Under the pieces are notes generated by a model. That model was not told the origin of the DNA. It did no database searches and saw nothing but the letters and a program-made list of their open reading frames with translations. Made by a program: the position numbers and the translations under genes. Positions 26,251 to 35,097 of a stretch of DNA of 40,600 bases are shown one piece after another; positions within the stretch are counted from its first letter, which is position 1, and each line of letters opens with the position of its first letter. Source of the DNA: Lutibacter sp. (GTDB lineage: Bacteria > Bacteroidota > Bacteroidia > Flavobacteriales > Flavobacteriaceae); NCBI RefSeq assembly GCF_021647475.1, contig NZ_JAKIUR010000029.1:1-40600 (forward strand), given 5' to 3'.

Positions 26251-27606
26251 TTAGTTTATTGGTTCAACATTATCATCTACATCTTTAACTTTAAACACTA
26301 ATAAGGCTGCAATTAAAAAAGAAATTCCACTAACTATTAGTGCATAAATAGCATCTCCTCCATAAAAATATTTAACAATTGGACCACCTATTAAAGCATT
26401 TATTATTTGTGGAATTACAATAAAAAAGTTAAAAATTCCCATATAAACGCCCATTTTTTTCATAGGTATAGCTCCTGCTAAAATGGCATAAGGCATTGCT
26501 AAAATACTTGCCCAAGCAATTCCAACACCAACCATAGATAGAATTAACCAATATTGATTTGGCATAATATAAATAGATATTAATCCAATTCCTCCTATTA
26601 TTAGAGATATAGTATGTGTTTTTTTTCTGCCTAATTTCTTCGCTATTGCTGGTAAGAAAAACGCATAAATTGCAGATACTAAATTGTAAACTCCAAATAA
26701 AACTCCAACCCAATCTCCTGCATTTTGATAAGCTTTGCTACTTGAATCTGACAAAGGTAATCCATAAATATGATGTGCAATTGCAGGTGTAGAAAAAACC
26801 CACATTCCAAACAAACCAAACCATGAAAAAAATTGAACATAACTCAATTGTTTCATAGTTTCTGGCATTTTTTTAAAATCTGTAAAAATATCTAAAATAC
26901 TAGATTTATCATCTTCATTAATTTCATCATCATCAACACTTGCATGAATTTTAGCCATTTCTTCAGGAGAATATTCTTTAGTAGTTGCTACTGTAATAAT
27001 TACACTAACCAACAACACAATTGCACCGATAATAAATGATAACAATAAATTTAAAGGAACTTCTCCTGATTGAGAAGTATTTGCAATACCAAACCAATTT
27101 GTTAATACATAAGGTAACCATGAGCCAATAACAGCACCAATACCAATTAATATTGTTTGAATACTAAATCCTAGGGTTCTTTGATCAGAAGGTAAAATAT
27201 CTGCCACAAGAGCTCTAAATGGTTCCATGGCAATATTAAATGAGGCATCCATTATCATTAACATTCCTGCTCCAATCCATAATGCAGGTAAAAATGCCGT
27301 AAACATAGCTGCATTTGGCATAAAAATTAATCCCAAAGCTGCTAAAATTGCACCTGTTAAAAAATAAGGACGTCTTCTTCCTAATCGTGTCCAAGTTCTA
27401 TCACTATAATAACCAATAATGGGTTGAACAATTAAACCTGTAAGCGGTGCAACTATCCAAAACCATGATAGTTCCTCAACATGAGCTCCAAAAATTTGTA
27501 AAATTCTACTTGCATTAGCATTTTGCAGTGCAAAACCCATTTGAATTCCTAAGAACCCGAAACTTAAATTCCAGATTTCCCAGAAACTTAGTTTCCGTTT
27601 TTCCAT
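26251..27606 (-). CDS. SLC45-like MFS transporter, likely maltose/maltodextrin uptake
   Basis: This 451-residue inner-membrane protein has about 12 hydrophobic segments and the MFS loop motif in YSDRTWTRLGRRRPYFL after the second segment, with a related AKKLGRKKTHT in the second half. It resembles the SLC45/sucrose-type carriers found in bacterial maltose gene clusters, which are proton symporters. A charged cytoplasmic loop, rich in Asp and Glu, lies near 222-236. It is the first gene of the minus-strand operon carrier-pgmB-GH65-GH13-GH31-GH13, so it presumably imports the disaccharide that the phosphorylase splits. Substrate is inferred from neighbours. Confidence 0.88.
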   Translation of the reverse strand: MEKRKLSFWEIWNLSFGFLGIQMGFALQNANASRILQIFGAHVEELSWFWIVAPLTGLIVQPIIGYYSDRTWTRLGRRRPYFLTGAILAALGLIFMPNAAMFTAFLPALWIGAGMLMIMDASFNIAMEPFRALVADILPSDQRTLGFSIQTILIGIGAVIGSWLPYVLTNWFGIANTSQSGEVPLNLLLSFIIGAIVLLVSVIITVATTKEYSPEEMAKIHASVDDDEINEDDKSSILDIFTDFKKMPETMKQLSYVQFFSWFGLFGMWVFSTPAIAHHIYGLPLSDSSSKAYQNAGDWVGVLFGVYNLVSAIYAFFLPAIAKKLGRKKTHTISLIIGGIGLISIYIMPNQYWLILSMVGVGIAWASILAMPYAILAGAIPMKKMGVYMGIFNFFIVIPQIINALIGGPIVKYFYGGDAIYALIVSGISFLIAALLVFKVKDVDDNVEPIN

Positions 27607-27681
27607 AAATTAAATACGTTAAAGTAAATCAACTATAAGAAAAGTCTTATAATTGTACGTGTGAAGTGTGAAAAACAGTAG

Positions 27682-27711
27682 TTGTAAAATTGCTTTTACA
27701 AGGCAAATATA
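27682..27711 (-). promoter_or_regulatory. Promoter -7 box and overlapping 20-bp inverted repeat (candidate operator) of the MFS operon
   Basis: On the minus strand TATATTTG (27704-27711) matches TAnnTTTG. Directly downstream is TTGTAAAATTGCTTTTACAA (27682-27701), a perfect inverted repeat of two 8-bp arms with a 4-bp spacer. It sits where transcription should begin, a classical repressor position. No TTG is found at the ideal -33 distance. The centre is not CG, so the binding protein may not be the neighbouring LacI-type regulator. Confidence 0.5.
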
Positions 27712-27817
27712 TTAAAATAATATGAATCTTCTTATTTTCTCAACCTTAAATACTTGTAAGTAATTCAGAAATAGCAAACTATAACCTTTGAGTTCTAAGA
27801 AAAAAAGTTGATAATTT

Positions 27818-28843
27818 TTATTTTGTAGAAAGAGTAGATTGTCTAATTTTTAAATTGGTTGAAATTACTTCTTTTTTAAATTCACTAGCATCGGTTTGTT
27901 CAATTCTTTTAATTAACAACTCAGCGGCCTGCTGTCCCATTTCAAAGCCGTGTTGTACTACTTCTGACAATGGTGGAGATGTAAATTCAGAAATTAAGCC
28001 ATCTGTAAAACCAATTATTGCAATATCATTTGGAATAGAAAGCTTACGCTCTTTAGCTATTTTTAAAGCATTAGCAGCATAAATTTCATTAACAGCTAAA
28101 ATAGCATCGGGTGGATTTTTTACAAAAATTACTTTTTTGATTTGTTCATATAAATCTTTATTATCATCTATTTTATAGATTAAATTCTCATCTACGGAAA
28201 TTCCATTTTTATGTAATGCTTTTAAATAACCTTCTTTTCGTAAGGATCCAACGGTAATAAAATCTTGAGTAGTAAGCAACGCTATTTTTTTTGCTCCATT
28301 TTCTATTAAATGATTAGTTGCTTTAAAAGCACCACCAACATCATCAATAATTACTTTGTCGCAGGCTAATTCTTCATTTATTCTATCAAATAATACTAAT
28401 GGAAAATCATCTTTTATTAATCCTTCAAAATGCGAATACTCATTTTTATGTTGGGTTTCTCTAGCAATAGATACTATTAATCCATCTACACTTCCATTAG
28501 TAAGTACACTAAAATTTGAAACTTCTTTTTCATAAGATTCATTAGACACACAAACCATTACATTATAGCCTTTTTTTGTAGCATATTGTTCAATTCCATC
28601 AATTACAGTAGAAAAGAAATGATGCACAATTTCAGGAATTATTACACCGATAACGGATGTTTTTTGATTGCGTAGTTGTAAGGCTAAAGAATTTGGTTTA
28701 TAGTTGTAATAATCCGCAAATGCCTTAATTTTTTCACGAGTTTCTTCACTTATTTCATGACTATCTTTTAACGCTTTAGAAACGGTTGAAATAGACACGC
28801 CAAATTCACTAGCTATCTTTTTTAAAGTTATACGTGGTTTCAT
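27818..28843 (-). CDS. LacI-family transcriptional regulator
   Basis: This 341-residue DNA-binding regulator has an N-terminal helix-turn-helix (residues 3-28, TLKKIASEFGVSISTVSKAL) followed by the hinge region YNYKPNSLALQLR and a periplasmic-binding-protein-like sugar domain with IGVIIPEIVHHFFS and an end rich in PLSEVVQHGFEMGQQAAELL. It most probably senses maltose or another alpha-glucoside and controls the two divergent arms of the locus. It replaces SusR, the regulator of Bacteroides starch loci. It is transcribed on its own, away from susC. A TATCTTTG box (28875-28882) lies 32 bases before the start. Confidence 0.9.
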   Translation of the reverse strand: MKPRITLKKIASEFGVSISTVSKALKDSHEISEETREKIKAFADYYNYKPNSLALQLRNQKTSVIGVIIPEIVHHFFSTVIDGIEQYATKKGYNVMVCVSNESYEKEVSNFSVLTNGSVDGLIVSIARETQHKNEYSHFEGLIKDDFPLVLFDRINEELACDKVIIDDVGGAFKATNHLIENGAKKIALLTTQDFITVGSLRKEGYLKALHKNGISVDENLIYKIDDNKDLYEQIKKVIFVKNPPDAILAVNEIYAANALKIAKERKLSIPNDIAIIGFTDGLISEFTSPPLSEVVQHGFEMGQQAAELLIKRIEQTDASEFKKEVISTNLKIRQSTLSTK

Positions 28844-28874
28844 ATAAAAATAAGGTAAATTTTATCCTCTTTTA

Positions 28875-28882
28875 CAAAGATA
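28875..28882 (-). promoter_or_regulatory. Candidate -7 element of the lacI-type gene
   Basis: On the minus strand TATCTTTG fits TAnnTTTG, 32 bases before the ATG. No good TTG is visible at the -33 distance. Confidence 0.45.
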
Positions 28883-29009
28883 AAATAATAACTGAAACCA
28901 CATCATTTTCTTTATAATTTTGTAGAATTACATCAAAATTTTAAAATTTTAAAAAACTCCATAAAAATAGCTTGCTAACTCTAACGTTTGCGTAAAAAAG
29001 TTATAAACA

Positions 29010-29023
29010 CGAAAACGTTTTCG
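29010..29023. promoter_or_regulatory. LacI-family operator, perfect palindrome
   Basis: CGAAAACGTTTTCG is a perfect 14-bp palindrome with the central CG pair typical of LacI/GalR-family sites. It lies in the 301-bp gap between the divergent lacI-type gene and susC, 122 bases before the susC ATG. The flanks hold further AACGTT steps (28983-28988 and 29025-29030). The regulator is very likely the neighbouring LacI-family protein. Confidence 0.75.
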
Positions 29024-29047
29024 GAACGTTAAAACTAGCCTAAATTA

Positions 29048-29078
29048 TTGTTAACTATTTGTTAACTCCGTAAATTCA
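29048..29078 (+). promoter_or_regulatory. Candidate susC promoter region with direct repeats
   Basis: TTG at 29048-29050 is followed after 20 bases by TAAATTCA (29071-29078), a 6-of-8 match including both free positions to TAnnTTTG. The nonamer TTGTTAACT occurs twice, at 29048 and 29059, exactly 11 bases (about one helical turn) apart. The promoter call is weak; the repeat is plain. Confidence 0.35.
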
Positions 29079-29144
29079 CCCTGTGAAATGTAAAAAAACA
29101 GTAAAAACTATTAAAAACTTAATTATTAATTAACTTAAAAATAA

Positions 29145-32105
29145 ATGAAAAATTTTAGACTTTTTTTGTTTAACGTCATTCTTCTCTTTCCTATAATTAT
29201 GTTTGGTCAACAAACTATTAAAGGAACCGTTACAGAAGCAACAGGGGGCTCGGCTTTACCTGGCGTTGGCGTTATAATTAAAGGAACCACAACAGGTACC
29301 TCTACAGACTTTGATGGGAATTATTCCTTAGATAAAGTAAAAACAGGTGATGTATTGGTTTTTTCTTATGTAGGATTTAAAAATCAAGAAATTACCGTGG
29401 GCAACAACACAACAATAAATGTTGCTATGGTTGAAAGTACTGAAGCGTTAGACCAAGTTGTAGTTATTGGTTATGGTGTTACTACCGTAAAGGATGCAAC
29501 AGGTTCTATAACTTCTGTGAAAACTAAAGATTTAAATAGAGGAAACATTGTATCTCCAGATCAAATGTTAACGGGTAAATTAGCTGGTGTAACTGTTACA
29601 TCTGGTGGTGGTGCTCCTGGTTCCGGTTCAACTATTAGAATTAGAGGTGGTGCTTCTTTAAACGCATCTAATAATCCATTATTTATTATTGATGGTGTGC
29701 CTGTAGATAGCGAAGGTATTTCAGGTATGAGAAATCCTTTAAATACTATTAATCCTAATGATATTGCATCCTACACCGTATTAAAAGATGCCTCTGCAAC
29801 TGCAATTTATGGTTCACGTGCATCAAACGGAGTAATTATTATTACAACTAAAAAAGGTAAGGGTGATGGCTTTAAAGTAAGTTATAATTCAAACGTTTCT
29901 ATAAGTGATAATATCAATACTATTGATGTTTTAAGTACCTCTCAATTTAAAGCTTATGTAAACGCTCATGGCACACCAAGTGATATTGCTTTATTAGGAA
30001 CTGCAAATACCAATTGGCAAAATCAAATTTTTAAAACGGGTTATGCTACTAATCAAAATGTAAGTATTTCTGGTGGAACTAAAACATTAAACTATAGAAC
30101 TTCTGTTGGTTATACCAACCAAACGGGTACTTTAAGAACCTCTAAACTAGAAAGAGGTACGTATTCAATTAGTTTAGGCTCTAAATTATTTGATGATCAC
30201 TTAAAAATTGATGCAAATGCTAGAGTATCTATGGTACTTAATAGATTTGCAGATACTGGTGCTATAGGTAATGCACTTTCAATGGATCCAACAAAACCAG
30301 TATATGATAGTACTTCTCCTTATGGTGGTTACTTTGAATGGTTACAATCTCCTGGTGGAGCTCCAATTGCGGTTGGTGCACCAAAAAATCCATTGGCTTT
30401 ATTAACACAAAGAGATAATAGGTCTCATGCAAACAGGGGGATTGGGAATATTCAATTTGACTATAAAATGCATTTTTTACCTGAATTACGTGCTAACCTT
30501 AACTTAGGCTTTGATCAATCTAAAAGTGTAGGTGATGATATTACAAATAATTCAGCTAATTCAACACTACTAGACGGTACTAAGTTTAAAAGCACAAATC
30601 ATTATGAGCAAACCAAAGATAATAAGTTAATGGACTTTTATTTGGATTATGCTAAAGATTTGAAATCTATAAACAGTACTATTGATTTTATGGCAGGTTA
30701 TTCTTATCAAAATTTCAAAAATCAAGGATTTAATAATCTTGTTTCACCAACAAGTGTTGATAGTTTTGATTATTATAATGATTTAAACTTGCAATCTTAT
30801 TTTAGTCGTTTAAAATATGCTTTTGCTGATAAATATTTGTTAACCTTAACGTACAGACGTGATGGTTCTTCAAGATTTAGTAAAAACAACCGTTGGGGTG
30901 ATTTCCCTTCTGCAGCATTTGCTTGGAAAGTGTATGAAGAACCTTTTATGAAAGATTCTAAAACGTTTTCTAATTTAAAATTGCGTTTAAGTTGGGGTAT
31001 TACGGGGCAACAAGACATAGGTACAGGTAATTATTACCCTGCAATTGCTACTTATTTAGCAAGTACTAACACAGCACAATACCAATTGGGTAATACTTTT
31101 TATACTACTTTTAGAGCACAACCATTTAATACTACCTTAAAATGGGAGCAAACAGAAACTTACAATGTTGGTGTAGATTTTGGGCTATTTAATGGGAAAA
31201 TTAATGGAGCTGTAGATACTTATTATAGAAAAACAAAAGATTTATTAAACTTTATTCCTTTCCCTGCTGGTTCATCTTTATCAAACGCAGATAATGCCAA
31301 TATTGGTAAAATGGAAAATAAAGGAATTGAAGTTACTTTAAATTCAAAATTAGTGAATACTGATGATTTACAATTAAATGTAAGTGGTAACTTTACTTGG
31401 GCTCATACAAAAATTACTCAATTAACAACCAATGATGATCCAAATTACGAAGGTGTTGAAGTTGGTGGATTTAATGGTGGTGTTGGTAATACCATTCAAC
31501 GTCATACCGTAGGTTATGCACCTTATGCATTCTTTGTTTATCAACAAGTATATGATACTGCAGGAAAACCAATTGAAGGTGTTTATGTAGATAGAAACCA
31601 TGATGGTCAAATTAACGATGCAGATAAATACCGATATAAAAAACCAGCGGCTGATTATAACTTTGGTTTTACCACAAATTTAAATTATAAAAAATGGAAC
31701 TTCAATATGGCTTGGAGAGGAAGTGTTGGTAACTATGTATATAATAACGTAGATTCTAGCTTAGGTTTCCAAGATCATTTACTAAATCCAGGATTTCCAA
31801 ACGTTATAGGAAATGGAGTTACAAATGTTTTAGAAACTGGCTTTGTTAATGGAGGAACTAAAAGATACTTATCTGACTACTATATCCAAGAAGCTTCTTT
31901 TGTAAAATTAGACAATGTTAGTATTGGCTATAACTTTGGAAATGTTATGGGAGAAAATACTAACTTTACTCTTTCAGGAACAGTACAAAACGTACTTACT
32001 ATTACCAATTATAAAGGTTTAGATCCTGAAGTTAGTGGAGGTATTGATTATAATATTTATCCAAGACCAATAGTGTATATGGTTGGTGTTAATTTAAACT
32101 TTTAA
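29145..32105 (+). CDS. susC: SusC/RagA-family TonB-dependent outer-membrane transporter
   Basis: This 986-residue outer-membrane beta-barrel imports oligosaccharides with TonB energy, capped by SusD. It has a signal peptide (cleavage near MFGQQ), then a carboxypeptidase-regulatory-like domain (about 23-105, with GTVTEATGGSALPGVGVIIKG cut short here to its start GTVTEATGG), a linker with VVVIGYG, and a plug domain ending in ATAIYGSRASNGVIIITTKKG, the SusC hallmark. The rest is barrel to the terminal aromatic MVGVNLNF. SusD follows by 11 bp. Context with amylases, GH31 and GH65 points to alpha-glucan oligosaccharides. It diverges from the LacI-type gene. Confidence 0.94.
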   Translation: MKNFRLFLFNVILLFPIIMFGQQTIKGTVTEATGGSALPGVGVIIKGTTTGTSTDFDGNYSLDKVKTGDVLVFSYVGFKNQEITVGNNTTINVAMVESTEALDQVVVIGYGVTTVKDATGSITSVKTKDLNRGNIVSPDQMLTGKLAGVTVTSGGGAPGSGSTIRIRGGASLNASNNPLFIIDGVPVDSEGISGMRNPLNTINPNDIASYTVLKDASATAIYGSRASNGVIIITTKKGKGDGFKVSYNSNVSISDNINTIDVLSTSQFKAYVNAHGTPSDIALLGTANTNWQNQIFKTGYATNQNVSISGGTKTLNYRTSVGYTNQTGTLRTSKLERGTYSISLGSKLFDDHLKIDANARVSMVLNRFADTGAIGNALSMDPTKPVYDSTSPYGGYFEWLQSPGGAPIAVGAPKNPLALLTQRDNRSHANRGIGNIQFDYKMHFLPELRANLNLGFDQSKSVGDDITNNSANSTLLDGTKFKSTNHYEQTKDNKLMDFYLDYAKDLKSINSTIDFMAGYSYQNFKNQGFNNLVSPTSVDSFDYYNDLNLQSYFSRLKYAFADKYLLTLTYRRDGSSRFSKNNRWGDFPSAAFAWKVYEEPFMKDSKTFSNLKLRLSWGITGQQDIGTGNYYPAIATYLASTNTAQYQLGNTFYTTFRAQPFNTTLKWEQTETYNVGVDFGLFNGKINGAVDTYYRKTKDLLNFIPFPAGSSLSNADNANIGKMENKGIEVTLNSKLVNTDDLQLNVSGNFTWAHTKITQLTTNDDPNYEGVEVGGFNGGVGNTIQRHTVGYAPYAFFVYQQVYDTAGKPIEGVYVDRNHDGQINDADKYRYKKPAADYNFGFTTNLNYKKWNFNMAWRGSVGNYVYNNVDSSLGFQDHLLNPGFPNVIGNGVTNVLETGFVNGGTKRYLSDYYIQEASFVKLDNVSIGYNFGNVMGENTNFTLSGTVQNVLTITNYKGLDPEVSGGIDYNIYPRPIVYMVGVNLNF

Positions 32106-32116
32106 TATTAAAAAAA

Positions 32117-33982
32117 ATGAAAAAATATTCTTTTAAAATATTCTTTTTAGGAGCTTTTGTGCTACTTTTCACAATGAATTCTTGTGTTAAAGATTTAGAC
32201 CAACTTCCAAAAGATAAAGATGTTGTTTTGGCTAGTGATTTATTTAACAATCCAGCAGCATACAAACAAGTACTCGCTAAACTATACGCTGGTTTAGCAG
32301 TAAGTGGACAACAAGGTCCTGCTGGAAATAGTGATATTACAGGTATAGACGAAGGTTTTGGTCAGTACTTAAGAGGTTATTGGTATTTTCAGGAATTTTC
32401 AACCGATGAAGCTGTTACTGGTTGGAGCGATAGTGGATTATCTAATATTCATGCTCAAGATTGGACAGCTAGTAATCAGTTTGTAAAAGCATTGTACAAC
32501 AGAATAATGTATCAAATAACTTCATGTAATGCATTTTTACGTGAAACCACCGATGCTAAATTAAGTTCAAGAGGAGTTACAGGACAATTATTAACTGATG
32601 TTAAAGAGTACCGAAATGAAGCTCGTTTTTTAAGGGCTTTAAGTTATTATCATGCAGTTGATTTATTTGGTAGTTTCCCATTTGTAACGGAAGCTGATGA
32701 AGTAGGGTTCTTTTTCCCTCCTCAAAAAAGCAGAGTTGATTTATTCAACTTTGTTGAAAGTGAACTTTTAGATATTGAAAGCAGTATGCCTGCACCAAAA
32801 TCTAATGAATATGCAAGAGCTGACCAAGCTGCCGTTTGGACTTTATTAGCTAAATTATATTTAAATGCTGAAGTTTATACAGGTACTGCTAGATATAGTG
32901 ATTGTGTTACTTACGCAACTAAAGTTATTAATGCAGGTTACACTTTAGAACCTGCTTATAAAAATTTATTTTTAGCTGATAATAATACTGCAAGTGGCGT
33001 AATTTTCCCTATTGCATTTGATGGTACTCACACACAAACTTGGGGTGGAACTACTTTCTTAGTTCACGCTGGTGTAGGTGGTAGTATGGATCCTGCCGAT
33101 TTTGGAATCAACGGTGGTTGGGGTGGTAGCAGAACTACCAAAAATTTAGTAAACTTATTTGGCGATGATGTTTCATCTTCTGATATTACTGCGGCAAACG
33201 CAGCTATAGGTGCTGCTTCTAATTGGGGTATTGTAGGCGATGCCACACCAAATGGTTGGAATGGACCAGATTTAACTCTATATCAAACAGGAACCGCAAA
33301 CGTTTATCAAGGTTATGTAAATTTAATTGATGGTCAAATTAAATTTAGACCAGATAACTCATGGGGAAGTGATTTTGGAGATAATGGTAGTAATATTGAT
33401 GTTACTGCGGGTTTATATAAAATAACAATAAATACTTTAGATAAAACTTATACCATTGAAAAAGACCAAAGAGCTATGTTTTATACTGATGGTCAAGAAT
33501 TAGAAATTGCATCTGTATCAACTTTTACTGATGGTTATGCTATTACTAAATTTAAAAACGTTGATAAAAACGGAAATCCTGGTTCTGATGCTGGAGGTCA
33601 ATTTGTAGATACTGATTTCCCTTTATTTAGAATTGCAGATGTATATTTAATGTATGCTGAAGGTGTATTAAGAGGTGGTGGAGGTGATGAAGCTACTGCT
33701 ATTTCTTATGTAAATTTACTAAGAACAAGAGCCGGTGCAGTTCCTGTTTCCTCAATTAATTTAGATTTAATTCTAAACGAAAGAGCAAGAGAATTATATT
33801 GGGAAGGAACCAGAAGGACTGACTTAATTAGATATGGAAGATTTACCGATGGTAATTATGTTTGGCCTTGGAAAGGTGGTGTAGCTGAAGGTACGTCAAC
33901 ACCAAGTTACCGTAATATATTACCTATTCCATCTTCTGATTTAAATGCAAATCCAAATCTAACTCAAAACCCTGGGTATTAA
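32117..33982 (+). CDS. susD: SusD/RagB-family glycan-binding lipoprotein with an inserted SusE/F-like module
   Basis: This 621-residue surface lipoprotein (Cys23 in TMNSC) binds glycan and forms the lid over SusC. SusD features are EARFLRALSYYHAVDLFG near 170, helical TPR-like repeats (WTLLAKLYLNAEVYTG), the late RIADVYLMYAEGVLRGG, and NERARELYWEGTRRTDLIRYGRF near the end. It is longer than usual because residues about 368-449 form a separate beta-rich unit (GIVGDATPNGWNG, IKFRPDNSW, GLYKITINT, KTYTIEK) like the starch-binding modules of SusE and SusF. The SusD sequence resumes after it at RAMFYTDGQ. The reading frame is intact. The gene lies between susC (11 bp) and susE (18 bp). Confidence 0.93.
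   Translation: MKKYSFKIFFLGAFVLLFTMNSCVKDLDQLPKDKDVVLASDLFNNPAAYKQVLAKLYAGLAVSGQQGPAGNSDITGIDEGFGQYLRGYWYFQEFSTDEAVTGWSDSGLSNIHAQDWTASNQFVKALYNRIMYQITSCNAFLRETTDAKLSSRGVTGQLLTDVKEYRNEARFLRALSYYHAVDLFGSFPFVTEADEVGFFFPPQKSRVDLFNFVESELLDIESSMPAPKSNEYARADQAAVWTLLAKLYLNAEVYTGTARYSDCVTYATKVINAGYTLEPAYKNLFLADNNTASGVIFPIAFDGTHTQTWGGTTFLVHAGVGGSMDPADFGINGGWGGSRTTKNLVNLFGDDVSSSDITAANAAIGAASNWGIVGDATPNGWNGPDLTLYQTGTANVYQGYVNLIDGQIKFRPDNSWGSDFGDNGSNIDVTAGLYKITINTLDKTYTIEKDQRAMFYTDGQELEIASVSTFTDGYAITKFKNVDKNGNPGSDAGGQFVDTDFPLFRIADVYLMYAEGVLRGGGGDEATAISYVNLLRTRAGAVPVSSINLDLILNERARELYWEGTRRTDLIRYGRFTDGNYVWPWKGGVAEGTSTPSYRNILPIPSSDLNANPNLTQNPGY
33217..33465 (+). other. SusE/F-like carbohydrate-binding insert inside SusD (domain)
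   Basis: The segment encodes SusD residues about 368-450. It shows the pattern of SusE/F starch-binding modules: an opening GIVGDATPNGWNGPD, then a strand with IKFRPDNSWGSDFGD, then GLYKITINTLDKTYTI. The downstream SusE protein has the same closing pattern twice (GFYKINVNLIDKTITM and GIYTVTVDYNNKKITL). Boundaries are approximate. Confidence 0.75.
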
Positions 33983-34000
33983 TCTTTTAAATTAGACACA

Positions 34001-35083
34001 ATGAAAAAAATATTTAAAAATATAATGATGTTATTCACAGCTACTACTTTGTTAGTAGCTTGTGATAACCAAGATTTAACTGTTCTAGATTCAACTGCTT
34101 CTACAACAGTTAGCCTTTCAACTGATCAATTAGTGTTAGATATACTTAATACTGGACAAGATGTATTAACAGTAAACTGGACTGCACCTGATTTCGGTTA
34201 TAGTGCTACACCCGATTATAATATTGTTTTTACCGCTGGTGACAAATCAACTTCTATTCCCGTTGGAACAGAATTGTCTAAAATTTTTGAAACATCTGAA
34301 CTTAATAAAGTGCTTTTAAATAAATTAGGTTTATCTCCTGGAGAGATAGCCGATGTTACTATTCAAATTAAAACGGATTTAAGCAATTACTATAGTATAA
34401 GTTCAAATGTAGCATCTATTACAATTACCCCTTATTCAACAGTAATTGAACCAATTTATATGATTGGGGGTGCCCTTTTAGGATGGGATACAGCAAAAGC
34501 TGTTGAAGTTAATGGAACTGGTATTGGTCAATATGAAGTTATTGCTAAATTTAATAATGGAGGTGCTTTTAGATTTTTTAGTGCTCCAGATTGGAACGCA
34601 ACTTCCTATAATTGGACCTATTTTGAAGGTGGCAATGTAGATGCAAATTTTGAAAATGCTCAAGATGGAGATACTAACATTAGATTTATTGGTATCACAG
34701 GATTTTATAAAATAAATGTAAATTTAATTGATAAAACCATTACAATGACTGCTGTTGATGAACCAAAACATTATATGGTTGGTGCTGGTATTCCTGATGC
34801 AGGTTGGAATTGGAACACTCCTGTAGAAATGACTTGGGTAAAAGATGGATTGTTTGAAGCTACAACAACTTTTAGCAATGACACTTTTAGATTCTTTACT
34901 AATTTTGGAGATTGGGGTTCTGGTAGAAACTATCCTTACTATGTAGCAGCAGATTTTACAATTGATCCTAATTTTGAAGATGCAATGGATGGAGATAATA
35001 ATTTTAGATTTATTGGAATTCCTGGCATCTATACAGTTACGGTAGATTACAATAATAAGAAAATTACTTTATCGCAAAATTAA
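34001..35083 (+). CDS. susE: SusE/SusF-like outer-membrane starch-binding lipoprotein
   Basis: This 360-residue surface lipoprotein (Cys21 in LLVAC, followed by acidic DNQD as in flavobacterial surface-export signals) binds alpha-glucan. Residues about 25-150 form an N-terminal Ig-like SusE domain. Two tandem modules of about 100 residues follow, at roughly 152-253 (MIGGALLGWD to IDKTITM) and 255-360 (MVGAGIPDAGWNW to NNKKITL). Each contains a FRFF segment, a D-G-D-N/T-N-x-R-F-I-G-I segment and a closing beta hairpin, so they are internal duplicates. It closes the susCDE group; a terminator hairpin follows 15 bp downstream. Confidence 0.88.
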   Translation: MKKIFKNIMMLFTATTLLVACDNQDLTVLDSTASTTVSLSTDQLVLDILNTGQDVLTVNWTAPDFGYSATPDYNIVFTAGDKSTSIPVGTELSKIFETSELNKVLLNKLGLSPGEIADVTIQIKTDLSNYYSISSNVASITITPYSTVIEPIYMIGGALLGWDTAKAVEVNGTGIGQYEVIAKFNNGGAFRFFSAPDWNATSYNWTYFEGGNVDANFENAQDGDTNIRFIGITGFYKINVNLIDKTITMTAVDEPKHYMVGAGIPDAGWNWNTPVEMTWVKDGLFEATTTFSNDTFRFFTNFGDWGSGRNYPYYVAADFTIDPNFEDAMDGDNNFRFIGIPGIYTVTVDYNNKKITLSQN

Positions 35084-35097
35084 TATTTGCTCATATA

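Noticed and set aside
27607..27817. Gap before the MFS gene checked for a riboswitch or small gene
   Set aside because: Apart from the inverted repeat, -7 box and the short shared motif, no conserved RNA structure or convincing small open frame is seen.
29048..29067. TTGTTAACT direct repeats considered as a replication or plasmid iteron site
   Set aside because: Only two copies, located in a promoter region; no replication gene nearby.
29145..33982. Phase-variable SusCD pair driven by inversion
   Set aside because: No site-specific recombinase gene and no short inverted repeats around the susC promoter of the kind used for such switches.
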